This document shows, one piece after another, positions 18,273 through 27,809 of a stretch of 64,000 bases of DNA. Each line of letters starts with the position of its first letter. Position 1 is the stretch's first letter. A model generated the notes under the pieces. The model did no database searches and was not told where the DNA came from. It saw nothing but the letters and a program-made list of their open reading frames with translations. Source of the DNA: Glaesserella parasuis (GTDB lineage: Bacteria; Pseudomonadota; Gammaproteobacteria; Enterobacterales; Pasteurellaceae); the NCBI RefSeq assembly GCF_002015085.1, contig NZ_MUXW01000001.1, positions 101,089-165,088 of the forward strand, read 5' to 3'. The position numbers and the translations under genes are program-made.

Positions 18273-19214
18273 ATGTCTAAACAAGATTTAATGAAAAAAC
18301 TTTGCACCAAAGAGGGCATTATTGCTGCTCTTGCGATTGACCAACGTGGTGCGTTACGCCGAATGATGGGCGATGATATTACCGCTCAGCAGGTCAGCGA
18401 ATTTAAAACTTTGATCTCTCAAGAATTAACCCCCTATGCGTCGTCGATCTTACTTGATCCAGAATTTGGCTGGGTGGCTTCAGAGAAACGTGATGCAAAT
18501 TGCGGATTAATTATGGCATACGAAAAAACAGGCTATGATAAAACCGCTGTGGGTCGTTTCCCTGATTTGATTGATGATGTGTCCGTCTATCGCTTAAAAG
18601 AAAAAGGGGCGGAAGCGGTTAAATTGTTGATCTATTTTGACATTGATGAACCACACGAAATTAACGATCGCAAAGCTGCCTTTGTTGAACGTGTTGCTTC
18701 GGAATGTAATGCGGAACAAATTCCGTTGTTCTTAGAAATTTTAACCTACGATGGCTCAAACGAAGATAAAGTCTATAACGCCAAAGTGAAACCGCGCAAA
18801 GTGATTGAAGCGATGAAGTTCTTTGCGGACAAACGTTTTGGGGTAGATGTGTTGAAAGTGGAAGTGCCTGTGGTGATGAGCTATGTGGAAGGCTTTACTG
18901 ACAGTGAAGTGCTTTACAGCCAAGCAGAAGCGGCGGAATTCTTTAAAGAGCAAAGCGAAGCAACAGATCTGCCGTTTATTTTCTTAAGTGCAGGCGTTTC
19001 AGCCAAACTGTTCCAACAAACCCTTGAATTTGCTCACCAAGCAGGCAGTCAATTTAACGGCGTACTGTGCGGACGTGCCACTTGGGCAGGCGGTGCAGAA
19101 GCCTATAAAGCCGAAGGTGTTGAAGCCGCTCGCCAGTGGCTTAAAACACAGGGTAAACAGAATATCAGTGAGTTGCTCGAAGTGTTAGAACGCACGGCAA
19201 CGCCGATTAAGTAG
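18273..19214 (+). CDS. lacD: Tagatose-1,6-bisphosphate aldolase, class I LacD type
   Basis: 313 residues. Markers of LacD-type class I aldolases are AIDQRGALRRMM (~20), SILLDPEFG, EAVKLLIYFDID and VDVLKVEVPV, with the Schiff-base lysine expected in the last block, and then FLSAGVS and GVLCGRATW. It splits tagatose-1,6-bisphosphate into dihydroxyacetone phosphate and glyceraldehyde-3-phosphate. Start ATG 18273 (MSKQDLMKKL) follows TAGGAG; the in-frame ATG at 18252 is less likely. LacD is best known from Gram-positive bacteria; the usual enterobacterial aga cluster uses the class II KbaYZ instead. No tagatose-6-phosphate kinase is nearby. Confidence 0.9.
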   Translation: MSKQDLMKKLCTKEGIIAALAIDQRGALRRMMGDDITAQQVSEFKTLISQELTPYASSILLDPEFGWVASEKRDANCGLIMAYEKTGYDKTAVGRFPDLIDDVSVYRLKEKGAEAVKLLIYFDIDEPHEINDRKAAFVERVASECNAEQIPLFLEILTYDGSNEDKVYNAKVKPRKVIEAMKFFADKRFGVDVLKVEVPVVMSYVEGFTDSEVLYSQAEAAEFFKEQSEATDLPFIFLSAGVSAKLFQQTLEFAHQAGSQFNGVLCGRATWAGGAEAYKAEGVEAARQWLKTQGKQNISELLEVLERTATPIK

Positions 19215-19222
19215 AAAAGTAA

Positions 19223-19253
19223 ATTGCCCCTTTTGAGTATAGAAAGGGGCAAT
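19223..19253. terminator. Terminator between convergent lacD and yafJ
   Basis: ATTGCCCCTTT and AAAGGGGCAAT form an 11-bp stem with a short loop, followed by CTATTTTAAA on the plus strand. It closes the aga operon and can also serve yafJ. Confidence 0.8.
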
Positions 19254-19258
19254 CTATT

Positions 19259-20056
19259 TTAAACGTGAGGTTTACATTCAGGTAGTGTACCTTCAATTTC
19301 AAAGAGTACATCACCATCTTTAAAGAAGACATAGCCCCCATTTTTCATTTTTGTCCAGTTCTCATTTTTTGTGAGAGGCTGGGTTGTAATAATGGTGACT
19401 TTATCACTTTCTTCCGTATATTCACGGAAATCAATCATTACATCATCATCACGCAATGCCGTGCCGAATGGGGCTTTGCGACAGATATAATGTAAGTTTG
19501 TTGAGCAACGTGCGATCATCCAGTGCCCATTGGAAAGAATAAAATTAAATACGCCGTGTTTAGCGATTTCACTGGCAATATCTACAATTGCGTCAAAAAT
19601 CTCTTTTTCACTTGGTTTCTGTGGAAAACGTTGTTTTAGGCTGGCAACTATACAGCAAAATGCGGCTTCAGAGTCCGTTGAGCCTATAGGCTGATAGTGA
19701 TTATTCGGGCAAACTTTGACATCAACCGTGCCGTTGTGGGCGAACACCCAGTTTTCACCCCAAATTTCGCGGATAAATGGGTGGGTATTTTCTAAATTGA
19801 CATCGCCACAGGTTGCTTTACGGATATGGGCGATAACGTTAAAGGATTTAATTCGATATTGACTGACGAGATCTGCCATTGGTGATGAGGCACCTGGGCG
19901 ATTGTCTCTAAAAATACGCACACCTTTGCCTTCAAAAAAGGCAATGCCGAAGCCGTCGGTATGGTGGTCGGTTAAGCCTGCACGCCGTCGAAATCCTTCA
20001 AATGAGAAAGTAATATCGGTCGGCGTATTACAATTCATTCCTAATAATTGACACAT
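19259..20056 (-). CDS. yafJ: Class II glutamine amidotransferase, YafJ family
   Basis: 265 residues. After removal of Met, Cys2 (MCQLLGMN) is the N-terminal nucleophile typical of Ntn-type glutaminase domains. Other family blocks are HHTDGFGIAFF, IAHIRKAT, FAHNGT and GSTDSEAAF. It should hydrolyse glutamine or a related gamma-glutamyl amide in the cytoplasm; the physiological acceptor is not established by sequence. The length is close to E. coli YafJ. It is a single gene, convergent with lacD. Confidence 0.9.
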   Translation of the reverse strand: MCQLLGMNCNTPTDITFSFEGFRRRAGLTDHHTDGFGIAFFEGKGVRIFRDNRPGASSPMADLVSQYRIKSFNVIAHIRKATCGDVNLENTHPFIREIWGENWVFAHNGTVDVKVCPNNHYQPIGSTDSEAAFCCIVASLKQRFPQKPSEKEIFDAIVDIASEIAKHGVFNFILSNGHWMIARCSTNLHYICRKAPFGTALRDDDVMIDFREYTEESDKVTIITTQPLTKNENWTKMKNGGYVFFKDGDVLFEIEGTLPECKPHV

Positions 20057-20090
20057 AATTTACTTCTTTATTTACTTCAAAAAAATATAA

Positions 20091-20130
20091 AAATCCCACC
20101 GCTTGTTATCATTAACAAGCGGTGGGATTT
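20091..20130 (-). terminator. znuB terminator built from two inverted uptake sequences
   Basis: An 18-bp perfect stem with a four-base loop contains the uptake word twice in opposite orientation (ACCGCTTGT and ACAAGCGGT). On the minus strand it is followed by TTTTTATATTTTTTT. It ends the znuC-znuB transcript. Confidence 0.9.
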
Positions 20131-20179
20131 AAGCGAAATTTGACAAAAAATTCAATAGGAAAATTATATTTTATTGATC

Positions 20180-20965
20180 TTAATTCGCCTCTTTTTTAAT
20201 TAATGAGAGTAAAAAGAGTGTTCCTGCACAAACAACCACTGAAGGTCCTGCTGGTGTATCTTTGAGGGCAGAGAGTAATAATCCGCCACTGACCGATAAT
20301 ATGCTTAATCCGATGGCGTAAATAACCATTGTTTCAGGGGTTTTGGCAAAGCGTCTTGCGGTTGCAGAGGGGATAATCAGTAGTGAGGTGATGATTAAAG
20401 CCCCGACAAATTTCATACTTAATGCAATGGTTAATGCGGTGAGCAACATTAATAAGAGGCGTAGGCGTGCGACATTTAGACCTTCAATTTGAGCTAATTC
20501 AGGGCTGACTGTGATGGCGAGTAGCTTTTTCCAATACAGAGCCAGTAGTGTCGCAATGCCGATAACCCCGATGCTGATAAAGAGTACGTCGTTAAAACCA
20601 ATTGCAAGAAGATCACCAAATAGGTAGGACATTAAATCAACACGAACATTGTCTAATAGGCTGATGGTGATAACGCCTAAGGATAAACTGCAATGGGCGA
20701 TAATGCCTAATAGGGTATCGACTGAGTGAGTAGAGTGCTGTTCTAACCAGACGAGGCAAAAGGCGAGTATGACGGTCATTAGAATAACAGCAATATAGGG
20801 ATCGATTTGTAGGAAAATTCCTAATGCAACCCCAAGTAATGCGGAGTGAGAGAGGGTATCACCAAAATATGCCATTTTTCGCCAGACGACAAAAGCTCCA
20901 AGCGGTGCGGTGATGAAGGTTAAAAATACGCCTGCTAACCACGCAGGAAATAAAATCTCAAACAT
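20180..20965 (-). CDS. znuB: Zinc ABC transporter permease ZnuB
   Basis: 261 residues with seven to eight transmembrane segments, of the ABC-3 metal permease family. Blocks include GAFVVWRKMAYFGDTLSHSALLG near 25-45 and PELAQIEGLNVARLR near 175, the ATPase-contact region. It imports zinc across the inner membrane with ZnuC and a periplasmic ZnuA, which is not adjacent here. It lies 10 bp after znuC on the same strand and ends in an uptake-sequence terminator. Confidence 0.93.
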   Translation of the reverse strand: MFEILFPAWLAGVFLTFITAPLGAFVVWRKMAYFGDTLSHSALLGVALGIFLQIDPYIAVILMTVILAFCLVWLEQHSTHSVDTLLGIIAHCSLSLGVITISLLDNVRVDLMSYLFGDLLAIGFNDVLFISIGVIGIATLLALYWKKLLAITVSPELAQIEGLNVARLRLLLMLLTALTIALSMKFVGALIITSLLIIPSATARRFAKTPETMVIYAIGLSILSVSGGLLLSALKDTPAGPSVVVCAGTLFLLSLIKKEAN

Positions 20966-20975
20966 ATTGCCTCAA

Positions 20976-21761
20976 TTAGTGATGTCCGTTACAACGACAT
21001 ACATTGCCTTGTAAGTCGTGATGGTGATTATGGTGATGAGAATAAAATGCCACGTTTTTCGCAAATTGATCGCCAAAGAAGTGGATAAAACTTGGGTCAC
21101 TTGAAATTTTTTCAGGTGTACCAGCACAGCAGATATGGCGATTAACGCATAGTACTTCGTCCGTATTTGCCATTACAATGTTTAAATCGTGAGAAACCAT
21201 TAAAATAGCACAGTTTAACCATTCACGAGTTTTATTTAATAGTTGATAGAGTTCCGTTTGCCCTGTAATATCCACCCCTTGCATTGGTTCATCTAAGACA
21301 AGCAGTTGTGGACGGTCTAAAATTGCACGGGCAAGCAGTACTCGTTGTAACTCACCGCCAGATAATTTTTGCATACTATGCTTAGCAAGGTGAGTGATTG
21401 AAAATAGGGACAATGCTTCATCTATCAAGGGTTTAGTGCTGTTAGGCTTGAGAGATAGAAATTTTTCAACGGTAATGGGAATAGAGTGATCCAGATGCAA
21501 TTTTTGTGGCACATAGCCAATTTTTAGCTGTGGTTGGTGAATAACCTCCCCTGATGTTGCTGGCTGTAATTTCAGCAATACTTTTAATAGGGTAGATTTA
21601 CCCCCCCCATTAGGACCAACGATAGTTGTGATAGAATTGGGGTAGATGTTTAAATGAATATTTTCAAGGGCAACTTGTGTACCAAAATTAACATTAATCG
21701 CTTTCAGTTGCACAAGGGGCTTCGTTAAATTGTGGATCGGCTTAATTTGCTTGATCTGCAT
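20976..21761 (-). CDS. znuC: Zinc ABC transporter ATP-binding protein ZnuC
   Basis: 261 residues. Walker A is GPNGGGKST (~53), the signature is [15 protein letters not shown], and Walker B is [12 protein letters not shown]. The C-terminus is rich in histidine and cysteine ([15 protein letters not shown]), as expected for a zinc-handling ATPase. It starts a znuC-znuB operon divergent from mepM. I found no convincing Zur box in the 137-bp spacer. Confidence 0.93.
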   Translation of the reverse strand: MQIKQIKPIHNLTKPLVQLKAINVNFGTQVALENIHLNIYPNSITTIVGPNGGGKSTLLKVLLKLQPATSGEVIHQPQLKIGYVPQKLHLDHSIPITVEKFLSLKPNSTKPLIDEALSLFSITHLAKHSMQKLSGGELQRVLLARAILDRPQLLVLDEPMQGVDITGQTELYQLLNKTREWLNCAILMVSHDLNIVMANTDEVLCVNRHICCAGTPEKISSDPSFIHFFGDQFAKNVAFYSHHHNHHHDLQGNVCRCNGHH

Positions 21762-21898
21762 AACATTAATAAATTTAAGGATTTAAGGATTTAAAATTAG
21801 CGGATTTTTTGCTGTTTTACAAGAAAGCTATGGGAATTTTTTGCCCATTCCTTTGTCTATAATAAGTTAGCATAGAAGAAATTATTTAGGATAGAATT

Positions 21899-23389
21899 TT
21901 GCAACACGTTATTTTTGCTAGAGATCGGCGTCGTAAGAAGAATAGAACTAAGGCATTTGTGTTTTTGGTGATTATATTATCTATCTTTATCGGTATCGCT
22001 TTAACCTTAAAAAGACCGAGTTCAAATTCTTCAGAGGCTCAAGAAATCCCGATTACGTTGGCTACTCAGTCGTTGCCTGAAGTTTCAACAGGATTATCTC
22101 ATGGTGAGCCTAAGTATATCAGCATTGATTTTACTGCCTCTGCTAAAGAGGAACAGGAACAAGTGAATGCCGAGCCTGTTGATGAAAATGCAACCTCTTA
22201 TGAAGATGAGTTAAGTGATGTTGATGATGAAGTAGAAGGTCAGTCTGCGGTTGTACCTGAAAGTGAAAAATTATCAGAAGAAGCAGAAAGTGTGTTAGAA
22301 GATCTGCTAGATATTGCAGATCAAGCATTACGTATCCAAAATCAGTTTAGTTATATCGTAACTCAAGGCGATCAGCTAAAAGATGTACTAGAGCAGTCAG
22401 GATTAACACATGCTACAGCAAAAGCCTTAGAAAAAACTTTTCCACAGTTAGCCGAGCTTAAAGTTGGGCAACAGTTCTACTGGATTTTAGACAATAACGG
22501 TGAGCTGGAATATATGAACTGGCTTATCTCAGAAAAAGAAGAGAAAATTTTTGAGCGTAAAGCACAAGATCAATTTGCAGTACAAACTATTCAGAAAAAA
22601 GGTGTTTGGCAACAAGATGTGATTAAAGGCACCATTGATGGTAGTTTTAGTGCCAGCTTAAAGGCGGTAGGTTTATCTCAACGTCAAATTAATCAGTTAG
22701 CTAACGGTCTGCAATGGCAAATTTCCACCAATAAATTGAAAAAAGGCGATAAATTTGCAATTTTAGTGAAGCGTGAGTATATCAATGGTAAGGTTACTGA
22801 TTTAGGTAATGTTGAAGCTATTCATATCATCAGTGGCAAGAAAAGTTATTATGCCATTCAAGCTGATAATGGACGTTATTATAACCGTCACGGTGAAACG
22901 TTAGGTAAAGGATTTGCTCGTTACCCATTGCCATTTACACCAAGAGTTTCATCACATTTTAATCCTCGTCGCTTACATCCAGTAACAAGACGAGTTGCTC
23001 CTCACAAAGGTGTTGATTTTGCTGTACGAAGCGGTACGCCGATTATTGCCCCTGCAGATGGTGTTGTTGAACATATCGCTTACCAAGCAAACGGTGCTGG
23101 TCGTTATATTAAAGTCCGCCATGGGGGACAATATACTACGGTATATATGCACTTAAGCCGATCGTTAGTTAAAGTTGGGCAAAGTGTGAAAAAAGGACAG
23201 CGTATTGCGTTGTCTGGAAATACAGGACGTTCAACAGGTGCACATTTGCATTATGAATTTCATATCAATGGGCGACCGGTTAATCCAATGACAGTAAAAT
23301 TGCCTGGTATAGGATCTGGTATGCCAGATAAAGAACGTAAAGCATTCTTAGTGAAAGCACGGAATATTGAAACAAAACTTAAACTCTAG
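21899..23389 (+). CDS. mepM: Murein DD-endopeptidase, M23 family, MepM/YebA type
   Basis: 496 residues. The frame opens at TTG 21899, preceded by TAGGA. A basic N-terminus (RDRRRKKNRTK) and one membrane segment (~18-38) anchor it in the inner membrane, facing the periplasm. An acidic linker follows to ~140. An OapA/LysM-like domain (~150-240) precedes the M23 zinc peptidase domain. Zinc ligands are His369 and Asp373 (HKGVD) and His451, with His449, in HLHYEFH. It cuts peptidoglycan cross-links for cell growth. In E. coli mepM is next to znuA/znuCB, as it is here next to znuCB. dsbC follows after 11 bp. Confidence 0.92.
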   Translation: MQHVIFARDRRRKKNRTKAFVFLVIILSIFIGIALTLKRPSSNSSEAQEIPITLATQSLPEVSTGLSHGEPKYISIDFTASAKEEQEQVNAEPVDENATSYEDELSDVDDEVEGQSAVVPESEKLSEEAESVLEDLLDIADQALRIQNQFSYIVTQGDQLKDVLEQSGLTHATAKALEKTFPQLAELKVGQQFYWILDNNGELEYMNWLISEKEEKIFERKAQDQFAVQTIQKKGVWQQDVIKGTIDGSFSASLKAVGLSQRQINQLANGLQWQISTNKLKKGDKFAILVKREYINGKVTDLGNVEAIHIISGKKSYYAIQADNGRYYNRHGETLGKGFARYPLPFTPRVSSHFNPRRLHPVTRRVAPHKGVDFAVRSGTPIIAPADGVVEHIAYQANGAGRYIKVRHGGQYTTVYMHLSRSLVKVGQSVKKGQRIALSGNTGRSTGAHLHYEFHINGRPVNPMTVKLPGIGSGMPDKERKAFLVKARNIETKLKL

Positions 23390-23400
23390 AAGGATTTATA

Positions 23401-24084
23401 ATGAAAAAAATTCTATTGACCCTAATTAGCCTTGCAATCTTAGGTTCGGCACAGGCGAATGATAAAAACTTACAGCAACAACTTGAGAAAATTGGGGCAA
23501 CTAATGTGAAATTGTCAGAATCTGCCTTGCCAGGTTTTAAAACAGCGATTTCCGATCAAGGTGTTGTGCAAATTAGCAATGATGGACGCTATGTAATACA
23601 CGGGCAGATTTTTGAATTAAAAGATGGCAAAGTTACTGATATTACTAATCGTGCATTACTCGCAGAACTTAATAGTCTAGCAAAAGAGATGATTGTGTAT
23701 CCTGCGAAAAATGAAAAACACGTTGTCACTGTGTTTATGGATATTACTTGCCATTATTGTCATTTATTGCACTCAAAGATCAAAGAATATAATGATTTAG
23801 GCATTACTATTCGTTATTTAGCTTTCCCTCGTGGCGGTATGAATACTGAAACTGCAAAACAGATGGAAGCAATTTGGACAGAAAAAGATCCAGTCTTTGC
23901 GTTAAACGAAGCAGAGAAAGGTAACTTACCAAAACAGGTAAAAACGCCAAATATGGTGAAAAAACATTATGAGCTTGGGATTAAATTTGGGGTTACAGGT
24001 ACGCCAAATATGGTCACAAAAGAAGGAGAGTTAATCGCTGGTTATGTTGAGCCAAAAGAGTTACTCAAAATGTTAAGTCACTAA
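23401..24084 (+). CDS. dsbC: Thiol:disulfide isomerase DsbC
   Basis: 227 residues. The signal peptide is MKKILLTLISLAILGSAQAN, cleaved after AQA. The N-terminal dimerisation domain (~20-85) includes GHGQ-like VIHGQIFELKDGKVTD. The thioredoxin-fold domain has the catalytic pair Cys117/Cys120 in the motif CHYC and a cis-proline block GVTGTPNMV. It reshuffles wrong disulfides in the periplasm and is recycled by DsbD. AGAAGGA precedes the ATG, and mepM lies directly upstream, so co-transcription is likely. Confidence 0.95.
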   Translation: MKKILLTLISLAILGSAQANDKNLQQQLEKIGATNVKLSESALPGFKTAISDQGVVQISNDGRYVIHGQIFELKDGKVTDITNRALLAELNSLAKEMIVYPAKNEKHVVTVFMDITCHYCHLLHSKIKEYNDLGITIRYLAFPRGGMNTETAKQMEAIWTEKDPVFALNEAEKGNLPKQVKTPNMVKKHYELGIKFGVTGTPNMVTKEGELIAGYVEPKELLKMLSH

Positions 24085-24118
24085 CCCTTAATTTAAACTA
24101 CAAGCGGATAGGTTTTAT

Positions 24119-24157
24119 TCTGACATCCTCCCCGCCCCAAGAGGCGGGAATTCCTAA
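24119..24157. mobile_element. Solo IS200/IS605-type end hairpin
   Basis: The sequence TGACATCCTCCCCGCC, then CCAAGAGGCGGGAATTCC, resembles the subterminal hairpin found at the ends of IS200/IS605-family elements, read inversely (GGGAGGATGTCA). No tnpA or tnpB frame is present in the 300-bp gap, so this is a decayed end or a small non-autonomous derivative. Confidence 0.5.
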
Positions 24158-24272
24158 GTGTAAATTTTAAACGTATTTAAAGACCTATAATTTCATCGTT
24201 TGAATACTGATAAAAATTGACCATGCATTAGCTTCTTGAAAGCTGCTCCTCCCCCAATAGATTTCATAATTT

Positions 24273-24288
24273 TGTGATCTCTTTCACA
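24273..24288 (+). promoter_or_regulatory. CRP-type site upstream of clpB
   Basis: TGTGATCTCTTTCACA is a perfect TGTGA-N6-TCACA match. It ends only 7 bp before the -35 element of the heat-shock promoter, a position suited to activation or to interference. Confidence 0.6.
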
Positions 24289-24294
24289 TTTTCT

Positions 24295-24323
24295 CTTGAA
24301 ATCCCCTTGACAATCCCAATTTA
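24295..24323 (+). promoter_or_regulatory. Sigma-32 heat-shock promoter of clpB
   Basis: CTTGAAA, a 13-bp spacer and CCCAATTTA match the sigma-32 consensus (CTTGAAA, 13-15 bp, CCCCATNTA) with one substitution. The clpB ATG lies 66 bp downstream, with ribosome-binding site AGGGG. Confidence 0.8.
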
Positions 24324-24388
24324 TGGTTACGTCAAGCGAGAGTAATCTCGAAGTCAGAACATTAATAAACAGAATTTAGGGGAAACCT

Positions 24389-26962
24389 ATGAATATTGAT
24401 AAATTTACCAGCAAATTCCAATCTGCAATTGCCGATGCACAATCTTTAGCCGTTGGCAAAGATAATCCTTATATTGAACCAGCACATTTAATGCTTGCGT
24501 TGTTAAAGCAAAATGATGGTTCAATTACACCGCTTGTTACCAGTTTAAATGTGCAACCGAACCGTTTAAGCAGTGAACTTGATGGCATTATCAGCCGCTT
24601 GCCGCAGGTGCAAGGGGGCAATACTCAGCCGTCGCAACAACTTTTTCGCTTGTTAAATCAATGCGATAAATTGTCGCAACAGTTTGGCGATAGCTTTATT
24701 TCATCAGAGCTATTTGTGCTTGCGGCACTTGAAGATAATGGTGATTTAGGCAAGTTATTGAAAAACTTAGGTTTAACCAAAGAGAAAGTGACAGCCGCTA
24801 TTCAACAAATTCGTGGAGGGGAGAGTGTGAATAATCAAAATGCAGAAGAAAAGAGACAAGCATTACAAAAATATACCATTGATTTAACCGAGCGAGCTAA
24901 GGTAGGCAAACTTGATCCTGTGATTGGACGTGATGAAGAGATCCGCCGTACAGTGCAAGTATTGCAACGCCGTACTAAAAATAATCCAGTGCTTATCGGT
25001 GAACCAGGTGTGGGGAAAACGGCGATTGTCGAAGGTTTAGCACAGCGTATCGTCAATGGCGAAGTGCCTGAAGGTCTAAAAAACAAACGTGTACTTTCCT
25101 TAGATATGGGGGCTTTGATTGCAGGAGCAAAATACCGCGGTGAGTTTGAAGAGCGTTTGAAAGCGGTATTGAATGAGCTTGCTAAAGAAGAGGGGCAAGT
25201 GATCCTGTTTATTGATGAAATTCATACGATGGTCGGTGCAGGTAAAACCGATGGAGCGATGGACGCAGGTAACTTGTTGAAACCGTCCCTTGCTCGTGGC
25301 GAGTTGCATTGTGTCGGGGCGACAACTTTAGATGAATATCGTCAATATATTGAAAAAGATGCAGCACTGGAGCGTCGTTTCCAAAAAGTGTTGGTTGATG
25401 AGCCGACGGTTGAAGATACCATTGCGATTTTGCGTGGTTTGAAAGAACGTTACGAAATTCACCACCACGTTCAAATTACGGATCCTGCAATTGTCGCAGC
25501 TGCAACCCTTTCGCACCGCTATATTTCCGATCGTCAGTTACCCGATAAAGCGATTGACTTAATTGATGAAGCAGCGTCGAGCTTGCGTATGGAAATCGAC
25601 TCTAAACCAGAGCCGTTAGACAAACTTGAACGCCGTATTATTCAGTTGAAATTAGAGCGTCAAGCGTTGCAAAAAGAAGAAGACGAAGCTAGCCGTCAGC
25701 GTCTTGCAAAATTAGACGAGGATCTGACCGCTCGTGAACGTGAATATGCGGAACTGGAAGAAGTATGGAAAGCAGAAAAATCCGCTCTGTTAGGCACGCA
25801 ACACATTAAAACCGAGTTGGAAAATGCCCGAATTGAAATGGATCAGGCTCGCCGTGAGAATAACTTTGAGAAAATGTCGGAGTTGCAATACGGAAAAATC
25901 CCAGCCCTTGAAAAACAGTTACAAGAAGCAGTAAAACGTGAAGAAGAGGGCGGTGAAAATCATCTACTTCGCACCAAAGTGACCGATGAAGAAATTGCCG
26001 AAGTGCTTTCTAAAGCCTCAGGTATCCCTGTATCCAAAATGATGGAAGGGGAAAAAGAGAAACTATTACGAATGGAAGAGGTGCTACATAAACGGGTCAT
26101 CGGTCAAAGTGAAGCCGTTGATGCAGTGGCAAATGCGATCCGTCGTAGTCGTGCAGGCTTGTCTGATCCAAATCGCCCTATCGGTTCATTCCTATTCTTA
26201 GGGCCGACAGGCGTAGGGAAAACAGAGCTTTGCAAAACATTAGCCAACTTCCTATTTGACGATCAAGATGCGATGGTGCGGATCGATATGTCCGAATTTA
26301 TGGAAAAACACAGCGTATCTCGCTTAGTTGGCGCACCTCCAGGATATGTCGGCTATGAAGAAGGCGGATACTTAACCGAAGCAGTTCGCCGTCGTCCATA
26401 TTCGGTTGTATTGCTCGATGAAGTAGAAAAAGCACACCCAGATGTATTCAACATTTTATTGCAGGTGCTTGATGATGGTCGTTTAACTGACGGACAAGGT
26501 CGTACGGTGGATTTCCGTAATACGGTCGTAATTATGACATCAAACTTAGGTTCGCACTTAATTCAAGAGAATGCGGAAAATATGAGTTACGATGAAATGA
26601 AAACTATCGTGATGAATGTGGTTGGGCAACATTTCCGCCCTGAATTTATCAACCGTATTGATGAAACTGTGGTATTCCACCCATTAGATAAAGAAAATAT
26701 CCGTGCGATTGCAAGAATACAGCTTGAACGTCTAATTAAACGTATGGCGGAGCGTGGCTATGAAGTGACGGTGACCGATGCGGCAGTTGATCATGTCGGC
26801 GAAGCAGGCTTTGATCCACTCTTTGGGGCAAGACCGCTTAAACGTGCAATTCAGCAAGAGCTTGAAAACACCTTGGCACAGCAAATTCTCTCTGGCAAAT
26901 TGTTGCCGAATAGTCCTGTGACAGTGGATTATCAAGAAGGAAGGGTTGTGGCAGTTCAGTAA
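24389..26962 (+). CDS. clpB: Chaperone ATPase ClpB
   Basis: 857 residues, the full family length. It has a Clp N-domain (~1-145), AAA+ module 1 with Walker [10 protein letters not shown] (~206), and the coiled-coil middle domain (~400-520, with [16 protein letters not shown]). AAA+ module 2 has Walker [10 protein letters not shown] (~605), [14 protein letters not shown], and the D2 small domain. It pulls apart protein aggregates with DnaK/DnaJ/GrpE in the cytoplasm. There is no ClpP-binding loop. A sigma-32 promoter with an overlapping CRP-type site lies upstream, and a hairpin lies just after the stop. Confidence 0.98.
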   Translation: MNIDKFTSKFQSAIADAQSLAVGKDNPYIEPAHLMLALLKQNDGSITPLVTSLNVQPNRLSSELDGIISRLPQVQGGNTQPSQQLFRLLNQCDKLSQQFGDSFISSELFVLAALEDNGDLGKLLKNLGLTKEKVTAAIQQIRGGESVNNQNAEEKRQALQKYTIDLTERAKVGKLDPVIGRDEEIRRTVQVLQRRTKNNPVLIGEPGVGKTAIVEGLAQRIVNGEVPEGLKNKRVLSLDMGALIAGAKYRGEFEERLKAVLNELAKEEGQVILFIDEIHTMVGAGKTDGAMDAGNLLKPSLARGELHCVGATTLDEYRQYIEKDAALERRFQKVLVDEPTVEDTIAILRGLKERYEIHHHVQITDPAIVAAATLSHRYISDRQLPDKAIDLIDEAASSLRMEIDSKPEPLDKLERRIIQLKLERQALQKEEDEASRQRLAKLDEDLTAREREYAELEEVWKAEKSALLGTQHIKTELENARIEMDQARRENNFEKMSELQYGKIPALEKQLQEAVKREEEGGENHLLRTKVTDEEIAEVLSKASGIPVSKMMEGEKEKLLRMEEVLHKRVIGQSEAVDAVANAIRRSRAGLSDPNRPIGSFLFLGPTGVGKTELCKTLANFLFDDQDAMVRIDMSEFMEKHSVSRLVGAPPGYVGYEEGGYLTEAVRRRPYSVVLLDEVEKAHPDVFNILLQVLDDGRLTDGQGRTVDFRNTVVIMTSNLGSHLIQENAENMSYDEMKTIVMNVVGQHFRPEFINRIDETVVFHPLDKENIRAIARIQLERLIKRMAERGYEVTVTDAAVDHVGEAGFDPLFGARPLKRAIQQELENTLAQQILSGKLLPNSPVTVDYQEGRVVAVQ

Positions 26963-26970
26963 AAGAGTAA

Positions 26971-26999
26971 GAGCGTATAGATACGCCCTTTGTTTTGTG
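26971..26999 (+). terminator. clpB terminator
   Basis: The hairpin GAGCGTA-TAGA-TACGCCC is followed by TTTGTTTTG directly after the clpB stop. Confidence 0.65.
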
Positions 27000-27079
27000 A
27001 AATACATTGACTTTTCTATGATTTCTCGCTAATTTGTGGGCGTTTTTAACACAAAAACTATTTATTTACAGGAGATTCT

Positions 27080-27742
27080 ATGCAAGATCGTTTAGTCACT
27101 TCCACAAGAAGTGAATCCCTTCTTAGCACACATAAAGTATTACGTAATACTTATTTCTTACTCGCGTTAACGCTTGTATTTTCGGCAGTGGTTGCATCTG
27201 TCACAATGACACTTAATTTACCACGTTTACCTTGGTGGGGAATGTTAGTCGGTTTTTATGGCTTACTTTTCTTAACCAATGCAACGGCAAATAGTGCAGC
27301 AGGGTTAGCAAGTGTTTTTGCGTTAACGGGTTTCTTAGGTTATAGCTTGGGTCCAATTTTAAATGCTTATATCAGCAATGGCTTAGGCGATGTGGTTGCA
27401 TTGGCTTTAGGGGCGACTGCGTTGGTATTCTTTAGCTGTTCTGCTTATGTATTAACTACTAAACGTGATATGTCTTTCTTATCGGGTATGATGATTGCGT
27501 TGTTCGTGGTGTTATTAGTGGGTATTGTGGCAAATATCTTCTTAGCAATGCCCGCGTTAAGTTTAGCGATCAGTGCATTATTTGTAGTGTTCTCAACGGC
27601 TGCAATTTTATATTCAACTAGCAACATTATCCACGGCGGTGAAACAAACTATATCCGTGCAACCGTTGATTTATATGTGTCTATCTACAACCTATTTGTG
27701 AGCTTATTACAGCTTTTAGGAGTATTTAGTAGTGATGACTAA
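27080..27742 (+). CDS. yccA: Inner membrane protein of the Bax inhibitor-1 family, YccA
   Basis: 220 residues with seven hydrophobic segments from ~25 onward. The soluble N-terminus is [25 protein letters not shown]. The C-terminal half shows the family run [31 protein letters not shown] residues, with the conserved aspartate near 200. In E. coli YccA binds and modulates the FtsH protease. It has its own AGGAG ribosome-binding site and ends at a terminator shared with the convergent polA. Confidence 0.9.
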   Translation: MQDRLVTSTRSESLLSTHKVLRNTYFLLALTLVFSAVVASVTMTLNLPRLPWWGMLVGFYGLLFLTNATANSAAGLASVFALTGFLGYSLGPILNAYISNGLGDVVALALGATALVFFSCSAYVLTTKRDMSFLSGMMIALFVVLLVGIVANIFLAMPALSLAISALFVVFSTAAILYSTSNIIHGGETNYIRATVDLYVSIYNLFVSLLQLLGVFSSDD

Positions 27743-27779
27743 ATAAATTTAGCTCATTGGATTCATTAAAAATAGTTAT

Positions 27780-27804
27780 AAGGGGACGCTAATTTAGTCC
27801 CCTT
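27780..27804. terminator. Bidirectional terminator between yccA and polA
   Basis: AAGGGGAC-GCTAATTTA-GTCCCCTT is an 8-bp perfect stem between the two convergent stops. Confidence 0.75.
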
Positions 27805-27809
27805 AATCA

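Noticed and set aside
21762..21898. Possible Zur box between znuC and mepM
   Set aside because: ATAACATTAATAAATTT has only partial symmetry and does not match the Zur consensus well.
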